Of a stretch of 64,000 nt of DNA, positions 18,700 through 26,434 are shown one piece after another. The translations under genes and the position numbers were made by a program. The stretch covers positions 2,232,001 through 2,296,000 of the forward strand of contig NZ_CP048751.1 in assembly GCF_011064825.1 (NCBI RefSeq), given 5' to 3'. Numbering within the stretch: position 1 is the first letter of the stretch; every line of letters begins with the position of its first letter. The notes below the pieces were generated by a model. The model had not been told where the DNA came from and searched no databases. It was given only the letters and a program-made list of their open reading frames with translations. This DNA is from Brevundimonas mediterranea (GTDB lineage: Bacteria > Pseudomonadota > Alphaproteobacteria > Caulobacterales > Caulobacteraceae).

Positions 18700-19797
18700 T
18701 TACCGGCCGTAACCCGGCCAGTGCGCCTTGCCCGCCCGCTCATATTGGGGCGGCAGACCCTCGCCCTGGCCCAGGGCCACGGCGGCGTGGTGGGGCCAGT
18801 TGGGGTCGTCCAGTGCTGCGCGGGCGATGGCGATGATGTCGGCCTGGCCCGAGGCGACGATGTCCTCGGCCTGTTGCGGATCGAAGATCATGCCCACCGC
18901 CATGACGGCGGCGTCCGGCACGGCCTGTTTGACCGCCTCGGCGAAGCGGACCTGATAGCCGGGCTCGGCGCCCGGAATGTCGGCGCGGGCGACATTGCCG
19001 CCCGAGGTCAGGTGCAGATAGTCGTAGCCCATCTCATGCAGGGCGCGACCGAAGGCGATCACCTCGTCCAGGGCCACGCCGCCCTCGATCCAGTCGGACC
19101 CGTTGAAACGCACACCCAGGGCCTTGGTCCTGGGCCAGGCTTCGCGCAGAGCCTGGGCCACCCGTAGCGGAAAGCGCATCCGCGCCTCGGCTGAGCCGCC
19201 GTACTGGTCCGCGCGGTGGTTCGACAGGGGCGACAGGAATTCGGTGAGCAGATAGCCGTGGGCGGCGTGCAGTTCGACCAGGTCGAACCCGGCGCGGTCG
19301 GCGCGGCGAGCCGCGTCCTCAAAGCCGGCGACCACCCGGTCCATGTCGGCCTCGGTCATTTCGGCGGGGGTGTGCCAGTCGTCGCGGAAGGGCAGGGCCG
19401 AGGGGCCATAGGTCCGCCAGGCGCCCGCGTCCGGGCCCAGGGCGCGGCCGCCCTTCCACGGCGCCGAGGTCGAGGCCTTGCGGCCGGCGTGGCCCAGCTG
19501 AACCCCGATGGGGGTGTGGGAATAGGTTCGGATGCCGCGCAGGATCTCGGCGAAGGCGGCCTCCTGTTCGTCGTTCCACAGGCCGGTGTCGTCGGGCGTG
19601 ATCCGGCCGGCGGCCTCCACCCCGGTGGCCTCGATGATGACCAGGCCCGCGCCAGACACCGCCAGACGGCCGATATGCTGGACGTGCCAGGGCTGGGGCA
19701 CGCCGTCGATCGCGGAATACTGACACATCGGCGCGATGACGATGCGGTTCTTCAGCGTCAGGGGGCCGATGCTGCGCGGCGAAAAGAGCTGGCTCAT
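18700..19797 (-). CDS. NADH:flavin oxidoreductase, YqjM-type Old Yellow Enzyme
   Basis: A 365-residue FMN-dependent ene-reductase with a TIM barrel. APMCQYSA carries the cysteine that tunes FMN in the YqjM (thermophilic-like) class, and HAAHGYLLTEFLSP and GSDWIEGG are flavin- and substrate-site motifs; QLGHAGRKAS is also typical. Such enzymes reduce activated C=C bonds of enones, nitroalkenes and similar electrophiles with NADPH, giving defence against reactive electrophiles. ATG at 19797 begins MSQLFSPRSIGPLTLKNRIV; upstream in-frame sequence lacks family character. Confidence 0.92.
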   Translation of the reverse strand: MSQLFSPRSIGPLTLKNRIVIAPMCQYSAIDGVPQPWHVQHIGRLAVSGAGLVIIEATGVEAAGRITPDDTGLWNDEQEAAFAEILRGIRTYSHTPIGVQLGHAGRKASTSAPWKGGRALGPDAGAWRTYGPSALPFRDDWHTPAEMTEADMDRVVAGFEDAARRADRAGFDLVELHAAHGYLLTEFLSPLSNHRADQYGGSAEARMRFPLRVAQALREAWPRTKALGVRFNGSDWIEGGVALDEVIAFGRALHEMGYDYLHLTSGGNVARADIPGAEPGYQVRFAEAVKQAVPDAAVMAVGMIFDPQQAEDIVASGQADIIAIARAALDDPNWPHHAAVALGQGEGLPPQYERAGKAHWPGYGR

Positions 19798-19956
19798 GGG
19801 GGCGTCCGGGGAGGGGAGAGGGACGGTAGCTATGCCGGTTGCAGTCGCGATCAAGGCCCGACCTTTCCGATTGTTCACCTGGCTTGCCGAAAATTCACGT
19901 GCCTGGCGCGTCGACGCGCGCCACAAAAGCGTCAAGCTCATTAGGGGATCACACCA

Positions 19957-20073
19957 ATGCTTCGTCTCGCTCTCGCCATCGCCATCGCCGCCCCGCTGCT
20001 GTCGGGCTGTATCATCGTCTCGACCGAAAAGCCGACCACGCGGGTCATCACCGCCCCGGCGGCGGACCAATGA
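19957..20073 (+). CDS. Very small lipoprotein (38 aa)
   Basis: A 38-residue lipoprotein with a clear signal and lipobox: it starts MLRLALAIAIAAPLLSGC and the mature peptide is about 21 residues ending APAADQ. TAGGGGATC precedes the ATG. Its stop codon overlaps the start of the next lipoprotein gene (ATGATG at 20070-20075), so the two are translationally coupled. Such tiny lipoproteins are usually missed in annotation. Function unknown. Confidence 0.7.
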   Translation: MLRLALAIAIAAPLLSGCIIVSTEKPTTRVITAPAADQ

Positions 20074-20453
20074 TGCGCGGCCTGCTGAAGGGTCTGGCGG
20101 TCGCAGCGTGCGTCGCGCCGCTGCTGTCGGCCTGCGTCATCTATGACAGCGATGCGGGCGAGAACGTCTCGGTCAACGTGACCCGCAACGACGCCCCGCC
20201 GGCCGAAGCCATTCGCGAGGCGCGCTTTGCGGACGGCGCCCTGGTCGTCCGGGTCGATTCCAACGGCTGCACCCAGGCTTCGGACTTCGAAGTGTCCGTG
20301 GCCGAGAATTCGCCGACCGAGATCACCCTGCGTCGCACCAAGCCGGACCTGTGCAAGGCCCTGCTGCCCGACGGCGTGGAACTGCGCTGGACCTACGCCG
20401 ACCTGGGCCTGGAGCCCGGCGCGCCGGCGCGGATCCTCAATCCGCTGAAGTAG
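20070..20453 (+). CDS. SNGCT-family small lipoprotein (copy B)
   Basis: A 127-residue lipoprotein with lipobox LLSAC. It is a paralogue of the product at 18318: SNGCTQASDF, ITLRR, LCKALLPDGVELRW, LGLEPGAPARILNP all align, with both cysteines kept. It starts four bases inside the 38-residue lipoprotein gene; a second ATG at 20073 is equally possible. Its 3' end overlaps the convergent thioesterase gene by 17 bases. Function unknown; the shared domain probably folds in the periplasm. Confidence 0.75.
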   Translation: MMRGLLKGLAVAACVAPLLSACVIYDSDAGENVSVNVTRNDAPPAEAIREARFADGALVVRVDSNGCTQASDFEVSVAENSPTEITLRRTKPDLCKALLPDGVELRWTYADLGLEPGAPARILNPLK

Positions 20454-20874
20454 TCTCGAACACCTTCAGCATCGACGACGGTATGCGCTGCGGCCTCAGG
20501 GTCGCAGCGTCCACCAGACACCATTCCGAGACGCCCTGGGCGCAGACCCGGCCCTCGGCGTCCTCGATGCGGACATAGCGGTTGAAGCGTGGTCCCTGCG
20601 GGTCGCCCACCCAGGTCCGGGCCACAATCCCGGTCGCGCCGGGCGCGATGGCGCGCAGATAGTCGATCTCGTGCCGCAGGGCGACCCAGGAGCATCGCGC
20701 CCGGGTCTCCGCGTCGAAGCGGGCGTTCCAATGGGCCGTGCCGACGTCCTGAAGCCAGCCGACATAGACGACATTATTGACGTGGCCGTTGGCGTCGATG
20801 TGTTCGGGGCGGACCTCCAGCGGCACGACGAAGACCTCGCGATCCTCGCGCGGCGTCAGGACCGGGCGAGCCAT
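20437..20874 (-). CDS. Acyl-CoA thioesterase, 4HBT hotdog fold
   Basis: A 145-residue hotdog-fold thioesterase. The active-site region VRPEHIDANGHVNNVVYVGWLQ contains the catalytic Asp of the 4-hydroxybenzoyl-CoA thioesterase (YbgC-like) group. These enzymes cleave acyl-CoA thioesters; chain length cannot be read. It overlaps the glutaredoxin gene by one base at 20874 and so is cotranscribed with it. Confidence 0.85.
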   Translation of the reverse strand: MARPVLTPREDREVFVVPLEVRPEHIDANGHVNNVVYVGWLQDVGTAHWNARFDAETRARCSWVALRHEIDYLRAIAPGATGIVARTWVGDPQGPRFNRYVRIEDAEGRVCAQGVSEWCLVDAATLRPQRIPSSMLKVFETTSAD

Positions 20875-21227
20875 CAGGCTTCGCCGAGCGGCACGCCCTT
20901 CTCGGCCATCAGGGCCTGAAGTTCGCCGGCCTGGAACATTTCGCGGATGATGTCCGACCCGCCGACGAATTCGCCCTTCACATACAGCTGGGGAATGGTG
21001 GGCCAGTCGGTGAAGCTCTTGACGCCCTCGCGCAGGGCTTCGTCCTGCAGCACGTCGACGCCGACGAAGGACGCCCCGACATGGTCCAGGATCTGGACGG
21101 CCAGCGAGGAGAAGCCGCAGCGGGGCTGGTCCGGCGTGCCCTTCATGAACAGCACGACGTCATGCTGGGCGACAGTGTCGCCGATGAAGGCGTGGACGGG
21201 ATCGGCGGCAGGAACGGTGTCGGTCAC
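20874..21227 (-). CDS. grxD: Monothiol glutaredoxin, Grx4/GrxD family
   Basis: A 117-residue class II (CGFS) glutaredoxin. The active site is PRCGFS, preceded by VVLFMKGTPDQ and followed by WPTIPQLYVKGEFVGGSDI, the cis-proline and glutathione-binding segments. CGFS glutaredoxins carry a [2Fe-2S] cluster with glutathione and hand it to apoproteins, often with BolA. The bolA gene is two genes upstream on the same strand (22222), with a degenerate aldo/keto reductase gene between them. GGCCCTCTCCCGTG-type spacing upstream gives no strong ribosome-binding site. Confidence 0.93.
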   Translation of the reverse strand: MTDTVPAADPVHAFIGDTVAQHDVVLFMKGTPDQPRCGFSSLAVQILDHVGASFVGVDVLQDEALREGVKSFTDWPTIPQLYVKGEFVGGSDIIREMFQAGELQALMAEKGVPLGEA

Positions 21228-21308
21228 GGGAGAGGGCCTTTCGTGAAGGTCGTCAGCTAGGGAGAGGCGACGGCCGGGTCAAGGCGTGGTCGCGTCTATG
21301 CTTCGAGA

Positions 21309-22217
21309 TCAGGCCGCAGCCGAGGCCGTGACCCGGCCCATTTCGATCTGGGCCGCCAGGCCCGGGGGCAGGTCGCGTTCCGGCGTCGAGGCCAGCATGC
21401 TCAGCCGTTCCACGTCATTGGCGCGTATGATGACGCTGGAGATGGTCGGATCGGTCAGGACATAGCTGAGGCAGATCGCCTCGGCCGGCCAGTTGGGCGT
21501 GCGATACAGGAAGCCGAAGGCGTCGCTTTGCCGCGATTGGGGCGGGCGTTTGGGCGCGCCGCCCAGGCCGAAGAAGCCCTTTTTCGCAACAGGCTCGGTT
21601 CCACGCGGTTTGGCGCGGCGGTCCGTGAAATAGTCGTAGGCGAAGACCGACATGTCCTGTTCGCGGGCGGCGCGGACACGATTGCGCAGCCTCCAGTCGG
21701 CGTTGATGTCGAACGGGGTCACCAGGGCGTCGAAGGCGCCGGTGGAGACATAGGTGTCCATGACCTCGCCGCCGCCCGCCACGCCCAGCAGCTTGATGCG
21801 CCCGGTGGCGCGCAGGGCCTTGAGCGCGTTCAGCGACGACTGCGGCAGCTCGTGTTCGCCCGGCTCGTGCAGCACCGCGACATCGATCCAGCCCAGGCCC
21901 GAGAAATGCAGCACCCGGTCGATGGCGCCGGTCATGCCTTCGGCCGAGAAATCGCGCGCCGCCTCGCGGCCTGCGCCGACGCCCAGGGTCAGGCTGACAC
22001 AGACCAGCTTGCGATCCACATGGGCCAGGGCTTCGCCCAGCACCTCGGCCGCAACCGGATCGGCGGTCTCGAGCCGATAGGAATTCACCCCGGCTTCCAG
22101 GGCGGAATAAAGCAGGTTCAGCGCGCCCTCACGACCGCGCGCCAGATTGTCCAGCCCGAAGCTGAGGGTCAGGTTGGAAATGGCGGCGCCGGACACGCCG
22201 AAGGGGCGATAGCGCAT
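21309..22217 (-). CDS. Aldo/keto reductase-fold protein lacking the catalytic tetrad
   Basis: A 302-residue protein of the aldo/keto reductase TIM barrel: it opens MRYRPFGVSGAAISNLTLSFG and ends with the family's cofactor-binding end segment (ISSVIIRANDVERLSMLAST). The usual FDTAxxYG motif (catalytic Asp and Tyr) reads YRLETADPVA, and the usual catalytic Lys region reads VCVSLTLG; only the His-type strand (VAVLHEPG) is kept. It is therefore probably not an active reductase. It lies four bases after bolA and 81 bases before grxD on the same strand. A binding or regulatory role is possible but unproven. Confidence 0.75.
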   Translation of the reverse strand: MRYRPFGVSGAAISNLTLSFGLDNLARGREGALNLLYSALEAGVNSYRLETADPVAAEVLGEALAHVDRKLVCVSLTLGVGAGREAARDFSAEGMTGAIDRVLHFSGLGWIDVAVLHEPGEHELPQSSLNALKALRATGRIKLLGVAGGGEVMDTYVSTGAFDALVTPFDINADWRLRNRVRAAREQDMSVFAYDYFTDRRAKPRGTEPVAKKGFFGLGGAPKRPPQSRQSDAFGFLYRTPNWPAEAICLSYVLTDPTISSVIIRANDVERLSMLASTPERDLPPGLAAQIEMGRVTASAAA

Positions 22218-22221
22218 GGGA

Positions 22222-22464
22222 TCAAGCCTCCTTGGGCGGGGCGGCGGTTTCGAGCGCCAGGGCGTGCAGTTCGCCGCCCATCTGTCCCTTCAGCGCGGCA
22301 TAGACCAACTGGTGCTGGCGCACGCGCGGCATGCCGGCGAAGGCGCTGGAGACGATGCGGGCGCGATAGTGGTCGCCGTCTCCGGCCAGGTCGTCGATGG
22401 CGATCTCGGCGTCGGGAAAGGCCTCGACCAGATGCTGGCGCAGGGTTTCGACGGACATGGGCAT
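22222..22464 (-). CDS. bolA: BolA family protein
   Basis: An 80-residue BolA-fold protein: AFPDAEIAIDDLAGDGDHYRARIV-like sequence across residues 12-35, then AFAGMPRVRQHQLVYAALKGQMGGELHALAL, containing the conserved C-terminal His of the family (the RQHQLVY-to-LHAL region). BolA proteins pair with CGFS glutaredoxins to hold or transfer [2Fe-2S] clusters, fitting grxD nearby. The start is uncertain: ATG at 22464 (MPMSVETLRQ) fits homologues, though the best Shine-Dalgarno (AAGGAG) is about 20 bases upstream, inside a possible longer form from 22497. Confidence 0.88.
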   Translation of the reverse strand: MPMSVETLRQHLVEAFPDAEIAIDDLAGDGDHYRARIVSSAFAGMPRVRQHQLVYAALKGQMGGELHALALETAAPPKEA

Positions 22465-22520
22465 GGGCGGGGCTCTTGGATCGTTCTCCTTCAGCATGCC
22501 CGATAAACCTTAATGCCGGG

Positions 22521-23045
22521 CTACGCCTGTTTCGGCCGTTCAAAGAGCTGAACCGTACTGTCCTTGTAGGTCGTCGTCGCATAGGGGCGGTAGCCGACCC
22601 GTTCCGCCAGCCGAACGGAGGCGAGGTTCTCCGGCGCGATCATGCAGACAGTGCGTGCGGCCGGCAGGCGGACGTCCGCCCAGTCCAGAACCGCTTGCAC
22701 GGCTTCAGAAGCGAAGCCCTGGCCTTGGAAGGCCGGCGAAAGGCCCCAGCCCAGTTCGGGGTCGGTCAGAGGCGGATCGATCAATCGTCGGTGATCCAGT
22801 ATCGAGACGCTGCCCAGATAGGAGCCGTTGTCCGCCAGGCGGACGGTCCAGGCGCCGTAGCCGGCGACGCTCCACTGTCCCAGGTCGCGTAGCAGCCGAA
22901 ACCAGACCTCCTCGCTCGTCAGGGGCCGACCCGTGATGTGTCGGGTGAATTCTTCGTCGGCCCAAAGCGCGATCAGGGAGCTTAGGTCGTTCACCTCGAC
23001 CGGTGTCAGAACCAGCCTCTCAGTCTTGAGAATCTCAGCGTTCAC
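22521..23045 (-). CDS. GNAT-family N-acetyltransferase (RimJ/RimL-like)
   Basis: A 174-residue acetyltransferase. It opens MNAEILKTERLVLTPVEVND, the first strand of RimJ/RimL-type enzymes, and the acetyl-CoA pyrophosphate loop is in SPAFQGQGFASEAVQA (Q/RxxGxG/A), followed by PENLASVRLAERVGY. Targets may be protein N-termini or small molecules; this cannot be told. Its start codon overlaps the radC stop by four bases (ATGA at 23042-23045), so both share a transcript. Confidence 0.88.
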   Translation of the reverse strand: MNAEILKTERLVLTPVEVNDLSSLIALWADEEFTRHITGRPLTSEEVWFRLLRDLGQWSVAGYGAWTVRLADNGSYLGSVSILDHRRLIDPPLTDPELGWGLSPAFQGQGFASEAVQAVLDWADVRLPAARTVCMIAPENLASVRLAERVGYRPYATTTYKDSTVQLFERPKQA

Positions 23046-23773
23046 ATCAGGCCCAGTTGCTTGAAGCTGGCCACCCCGTCGCGGCCGACGACCAGATGGT
23101 CGTGAACCTCGACGTTAAGGGCTCGGCCGGCCTGCACAACCTGTTTCGTGATCTCGATGTCGGCGCGGCTGGGGGTGGGGTCGCCGGACGGATGGTTGTG
23201 GACCAGGATCAGGGCGCTGGCCGACAGCTCCAAGGCGCGCCGCACGACTTCGCGGGGATAGACGGGGGCGTGATCGACCGTGCCGCGGTTCTGCACCTCG
23301 TCCAGGATCAGCTGGTTCTTCTTGTCCAGATACAGCACCCGGAACTGTTCGCGCGGCTCATGTTGCAGGGCCACGCGGACATAGGCCAGCAAAGCGCTCC
23401 AAGACGAGATGACCGGCCGTTTCGCCGTCGGCTCGCGCGCGATCCTGCGAGTCACGTCGAAGATCAGCTGCAGGTCCAGCGCGACCGCCCGCGTCGCCTT
23501 GCCGGGCACATAGGCCAGGGTCCGCGCCACCTGGTCCTCGACGGCCTCGTGACTGGCGGCGCCTATGCCCTCCAGCCCGCCGAACCGGGCCAGCAGATCC
23601 TTGGCCAGCGGCTTGACGTCCTTGTAGGGGATGGAGCGGAACAGCAGCAGTTCCAGCAGCTCATAGTCGGGCAGGGCGCCCAACCCGCCCTTGGCGGCCC
23701 GTTCGCGCAGCCGGTCGCGATGGCCGCTGTGACGCGGCTTCGGTTTGGGTTCGGGTGTCAGGTCGTCCAGCAT
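23042..23773 (-). CDS. radC: RadC family JAMM-domain protein
   Basis: A 243-residue RadC protein. The N-terminal half has a helix-hairpin-helix-like region (LPDYELLELLLFRSIPYKDVKP), and the C-terminal half the JAB1/MPN/Mov34 metalloprotease-like fold with the zinc motif LVHNHPSGDPTPSRADIEIT (HxHx7-10D). Despite its name, a direct DNA-repair role for RadC is not established. A short basic N-terminus (EPKPKPRHSGHRDRLRERA) precedes the domain. It follows map on the same strand with 54 bases between. Confidence 0.92.
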   Translation of the reverse strand: MLDDLTPEPKPKPRHSGHRDRLRERAAKGGLGALPDYELLELLLFRSIPYKDVKPLAKDLLARFGGLEGIGAASHEAVEDQVARTLAYVPGKATRAVALDLQLIFDVTRRIAREPTAKRPVISSWSALLAYVRVALQHEPREQFRVLYLDKKNQLILDEVQNRGTVDHAPVYPREVVRRALELSASALILVHNHPSGDPTPSRADIEITKQVVQAGRALNVEVHDHLVVGRDGVASFKQLGLM

Positions 23774-23827
23774 GTCCCCTGCCTCTCCTGCCGCAACCTG
23801 TGCGGAAGACGAGGGGGGATCAAGGGT

Positions 23828-24646
23828 TCAGTTGGGGCGGAACAGTCCGGCCGGGCTGACGGTGAAGATTTCCAGCCCGTCTTCCGTCACCCCGATGGTG
23901 TGTTCGCACTGGGCCGACAGGGACTTGTCGCGCGTCACGGCGGTCCAGCCGTCGGACAGGACCTTCACATGGGGCTTGCCCAGGTTCACCATCGGCTCGA
24001 CGGTGAAGAACATGCCGGGCTTCAGCACGGCGCCCTCGCCCTTGCGGCCGTAGTGCAGGACATTGGGGCTGTCGTGGAAGACCCGGCCGATGCCGTGGCC
24101 GCAGAAGTCGCGCACCACGCTCATGCGCTGGGCCTCGACGAATTTCTGGATGGCGAAACCGATGTCGCCGAAGGTGTTTCCCGGCTTGACCTGTTCCAGG
24201 CCCAGGTCCAGCGACTGATAGGTCACGTCGATCAATTTCTTGGCGCGGGCGTTGATCTCGCCGACCGCATACATGCGGCTTGAGTCGCCGTGCCAGCCGT
24301 CGACGATGACCGTGTGGTCGATGTTGACGATGTCGCCGTCCTTCAGGACCCGGTCGCCGGGAATGCCGTGGCAGACGACGTGGTTGATCGAGGTGCAGAC
24401 GGTCTTCTCGTAACCCTTGTAGCCCAGGCACGCCGGCAGGCCGCCGTGGTCCAGAGTGAACTCGCGGATCAGGTCGTCGATCGTGCTGGTCAGCACGCCC
24501 GGCTGAACATGGGGGGTGATCATGTCCAGCGCCTCGGCGACCAGACGGCCGGCCTTGCGCATCCCCTCGAAGTCCTCCGCCTGGTGAATGCGGATGGCGC
24601 TGGTGCGGACCAGGGCGTCGGTTTCGAGATCGGGCGTTTCGTACAT
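23828..24646 (-). CDS. map: Methionine aminopeptidase, type I
   Basis: A 272-residue type I methionine aminopeptidase that removes the initiator methionine from nascent proteins. Metal ligands are in NIDHTVIVDGWHGDSSRMY (two Asp), GHGIGRVFHDSP (His), FFTVEPMVN (Glu) and QCEHTIGVTEDG (Glu). Length and motif order are those of the bacterial enzyme. ATG at 24646 begins MYETPDLETDALVRTSAIRI. It is the first gene of a leftward group with radC and a GNAT gene. Confidence 0.95.
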   Translation of the reverse strand: MYETPDLETDALVRTSAIRIHQAEDFEGMRKAGRLVAEALDMITPHVQPGVLTSTIDDLIREFTLDHGGLPACLGYKGYEKTVCTSINHVVCHGIPGDRVLKDGDIVNIDHTVIVDGWHGDSSRMYAVGEINARAKKLIDVTYQSLDLGLEQVKPGNTFGDIGFAIQKFVEAQRMSVVRDFCGHGIGRVFHDSPNVLHYGRKGEGAVLKPGMFFTVEPMVNLGKPHVKVLSDGWTAVTRDKSLSAQCEHTIGVTEDGLEIFTVSPAGLFRPN

Positions 24647-24971
24647 GGTTCAATCAGCAGCGGCGGGTATTTTCAGATGACCATCCTATCATGGATACGC
24701 AAGGCGATTGTGCGGCGGTCAAGGATTCCTTACCCGACGTCATGCCAGACTGTGTGTTGCACGACACTGTCGCCTGACGGAATGAACCTGCCGCCGCGTA
24801 ACCTCTCGCCGGTGTGATCGTGTGCGATTTTTCCGACACAGTTTCGCCCGTTTCCCGGCCGAGACCCGCCACGCATGCAACGTTTTCCTGACGAAAGCGC
24901 TGCCGTGCACAACCCTCCCCGATACCCACCGCCGCGTTTGATGGCGGGGGCAACACTATAGGAATGGCTTA
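24647..24971. other. Intergenic stretch between map and fadL, no gene seen
   Basis: 325 bases between divergent genes. I see no coding frame with good start and codon use, no tRNA and no strong hairpin. It must contain the promoters of map and of the outer-membrane protein gene. CACTATAGGAAT just before the ATG at 24972 might include a -10 element, but no matching -35 is convincing. Confidence 0.5.
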
Positions 24972-26318
24972 ATGACTCCCAGGAATCTCGCTCGTATGGG
25001 CGGCATCGCCCTGACCACCGTCCTGCTGGCCGGCGTCGCCGCGCCTGCCATGGCCGGTTCGTTCTACGTGCAGGAACAATCGACCCGCGGCCAGGGCCGC
25101 GCCAACTCGGGCGAAGGCGCCGACAAGGGCGTGCAGTCGCTGTGGTGGAACCCCGCCGCGATCGCCGGAACCCAGCGCCAGGTCTACACCGGCATGCACG
25201 GCCTGATCCTGGACTCAGACGTCAACGATCGCGGCTCCAGCCTGACCTACAACGTCCCCACCCCGGCCATCGCCAGCCGGACTGCGCCGGTCAACGGCGA
25301 TCCGCACGTCCATAACGTGGTCGAAAGCGGCATCATCCCGAACTTCGCCGTCTCCATGCCGATCGGCGAGCGCTTCAACGTCGGCATGGCCGTCCAGGCG
25401 CCGTTCAACTTCACCACCAAGTACGAGCCGACCGATTTCGCCCGCTACGACGCCCTGACGTCGGAACTGCGCTCGGCCAACGTCAGCCTGGTGGCCGCCA
25501 TGACGGTCACGGACTGGCTGGATATCGGCGCCGGCTTTGACGCCCAATACGCCAAGGCGACCCTGAGCTCGGCCCTGCCGAACGTGGCCATCCCCGGCGT
25601 CTTTGCTCCGACCTATGCCGTCTCGCCCAGCACCGACGGCCGCAACCAGCTTGAAGGAGACGGCTGGGATTACGGCTGGAACGCCGGCGCCCAGATGCAT
25701 TTCGGCAAGCTGGACCTGGGTCTGTCCTATCGCTCCAAGATCGAGCACGAGCTGGAAGGCACCGTGAACCTCTCGGGCCTGACCGGCGTTCTGGCGGCCG
25801 CCAACGTCTCGGCTGACGGCGTCGCCAGCTTCACCACCCCCTGGTACGCCACCGTCTCGGCCCGTTACGCCGTCAATGACCGCCTGACGCTGAACGCCCA
25901 GGTCAACCAGATCGGCTGGAGCGAGTTCGACGCCATCCGCGTGACCTATGGAACGTCCGGTTCCTCGACCATCGTTCAGGACTATGACGACGTCACCTCC
26001 GGCGCGATCGGCTTCGACTACAAGATCGATCCGACCATGACGGTCCGCGCCGGCCTGGGCTACGACCCGACCCCGACGCCGGACGATCACCGCACCGCCC
26101 GTATCCCGGACGGCGACCGGTTCCTCTACACCGCCGGTCTGTCGAAGAGCGTGGGCTCCATGACCTTCGACGGCGCCGTGACCTATATCGACATTGATAC
26201 GGCCACGATCAACGACACCCGCGACGTGTATGGCAACGGCCTGGTCGTCTCCACCCTGCGCGGCGAGGCCAAGGGCCACGGCGTCGGCTTCTCGATGGGC
26301 GCGACCTGGAACTTCTAA
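24972..26318 (+). CDS. OMPP1/FadL/TodX family outer-membrane transporter
   Basis: A 448-residue outer-membrane beta-barrel of the FadL family, which takes up long-chain fatty acids and other hydrophobic compounds. A signal peptide ends at PAMAG. The mature start SFYVQEQSTRGQGRANSGEG and SLWWNPAAIAG is the classic N-terminal hatch segment of FadL. The C-terminus ends in GVGFSMGATWNF, with the terminal Phe used by the BAM machinery. The predicted substrate is hydrophobic, but which is unknown. A strong terminator follows. Confidence 0.92.
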   Translation: MTPRNLARMGGIALTTVLLAGVAAPAMAGSFYVQEQSTRGQGRANSGEGADKGVQSLWWNPAAIAGTQRQVYTGMHGLILDSDVNDRGSSLTYNVPTPAIASRTAPVNGDPHVHNVVESGIIPNFAVSMPIGERFNVGMAVQAPFNFTTKYEPTDFARYDALTSELRSANVSLVAAMTVTDWLDIGAGFDAQYAKATLSSALPNVAIPGVFAPTYAVSPSTDGRNQLEGDGWDYGWNAGAQMHFGKLDLGLSYRSKIEHELEGTVNLSGLTGVLAAANVSADGVASFTTPWYATVSARYAVNDRLTLNAQVNQIGWSEFDAIRVTYGTSGSSTIVQDYDDVTSGAIGFDYKIDPTMTVRAGLGYDPTPTPDDHRTARIPDGDRFLYTAGLSKSVGSMTFDGAVTYIDIDTATINDTRDVYGNGLVVSTLRGEAKGHGVGFSMGATWNF

Positions 26319-26345
26319 GGTCCACAGCCATCGGCTGAAACAAGA

Positions 26346-26378
26346 ACGGCGGCTCCTGCAAAGGAGCCGCCGTTTTTT
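26346..26378 (+). terminator. Rho-independent terminator of the fadL-type gene
   Basis: An 11-bp perfect stem (ACGGCGGCTCC and complement) with loop TGCAAA and six T's, 28 bases after the stop. The same stem sequence occurs in the cold-shock gene terminator at 48911. Confidence 0.93.
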
Positions 26379-26395
26379 GTCGTCGATTTCCGGTC

Positions 26396-26426
26396 CGCCA
26401 CCCTCGGGGCAAGCCCGAGGGTGGCG
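26396..26426. repeat. REP-like palindrome, CCTCGGG family (copy 2)
   Basis: A perfect 13-bp inverted repeat (CGCCACCCTCGGG and complement) around the loop GCAAG, between two convergent genes. It matches the copy at 7596 in stem length, loop length and core, with paired compensating changes. Confidence 0.8.
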
Positions 26427-26434
26427 AGCGGGGA

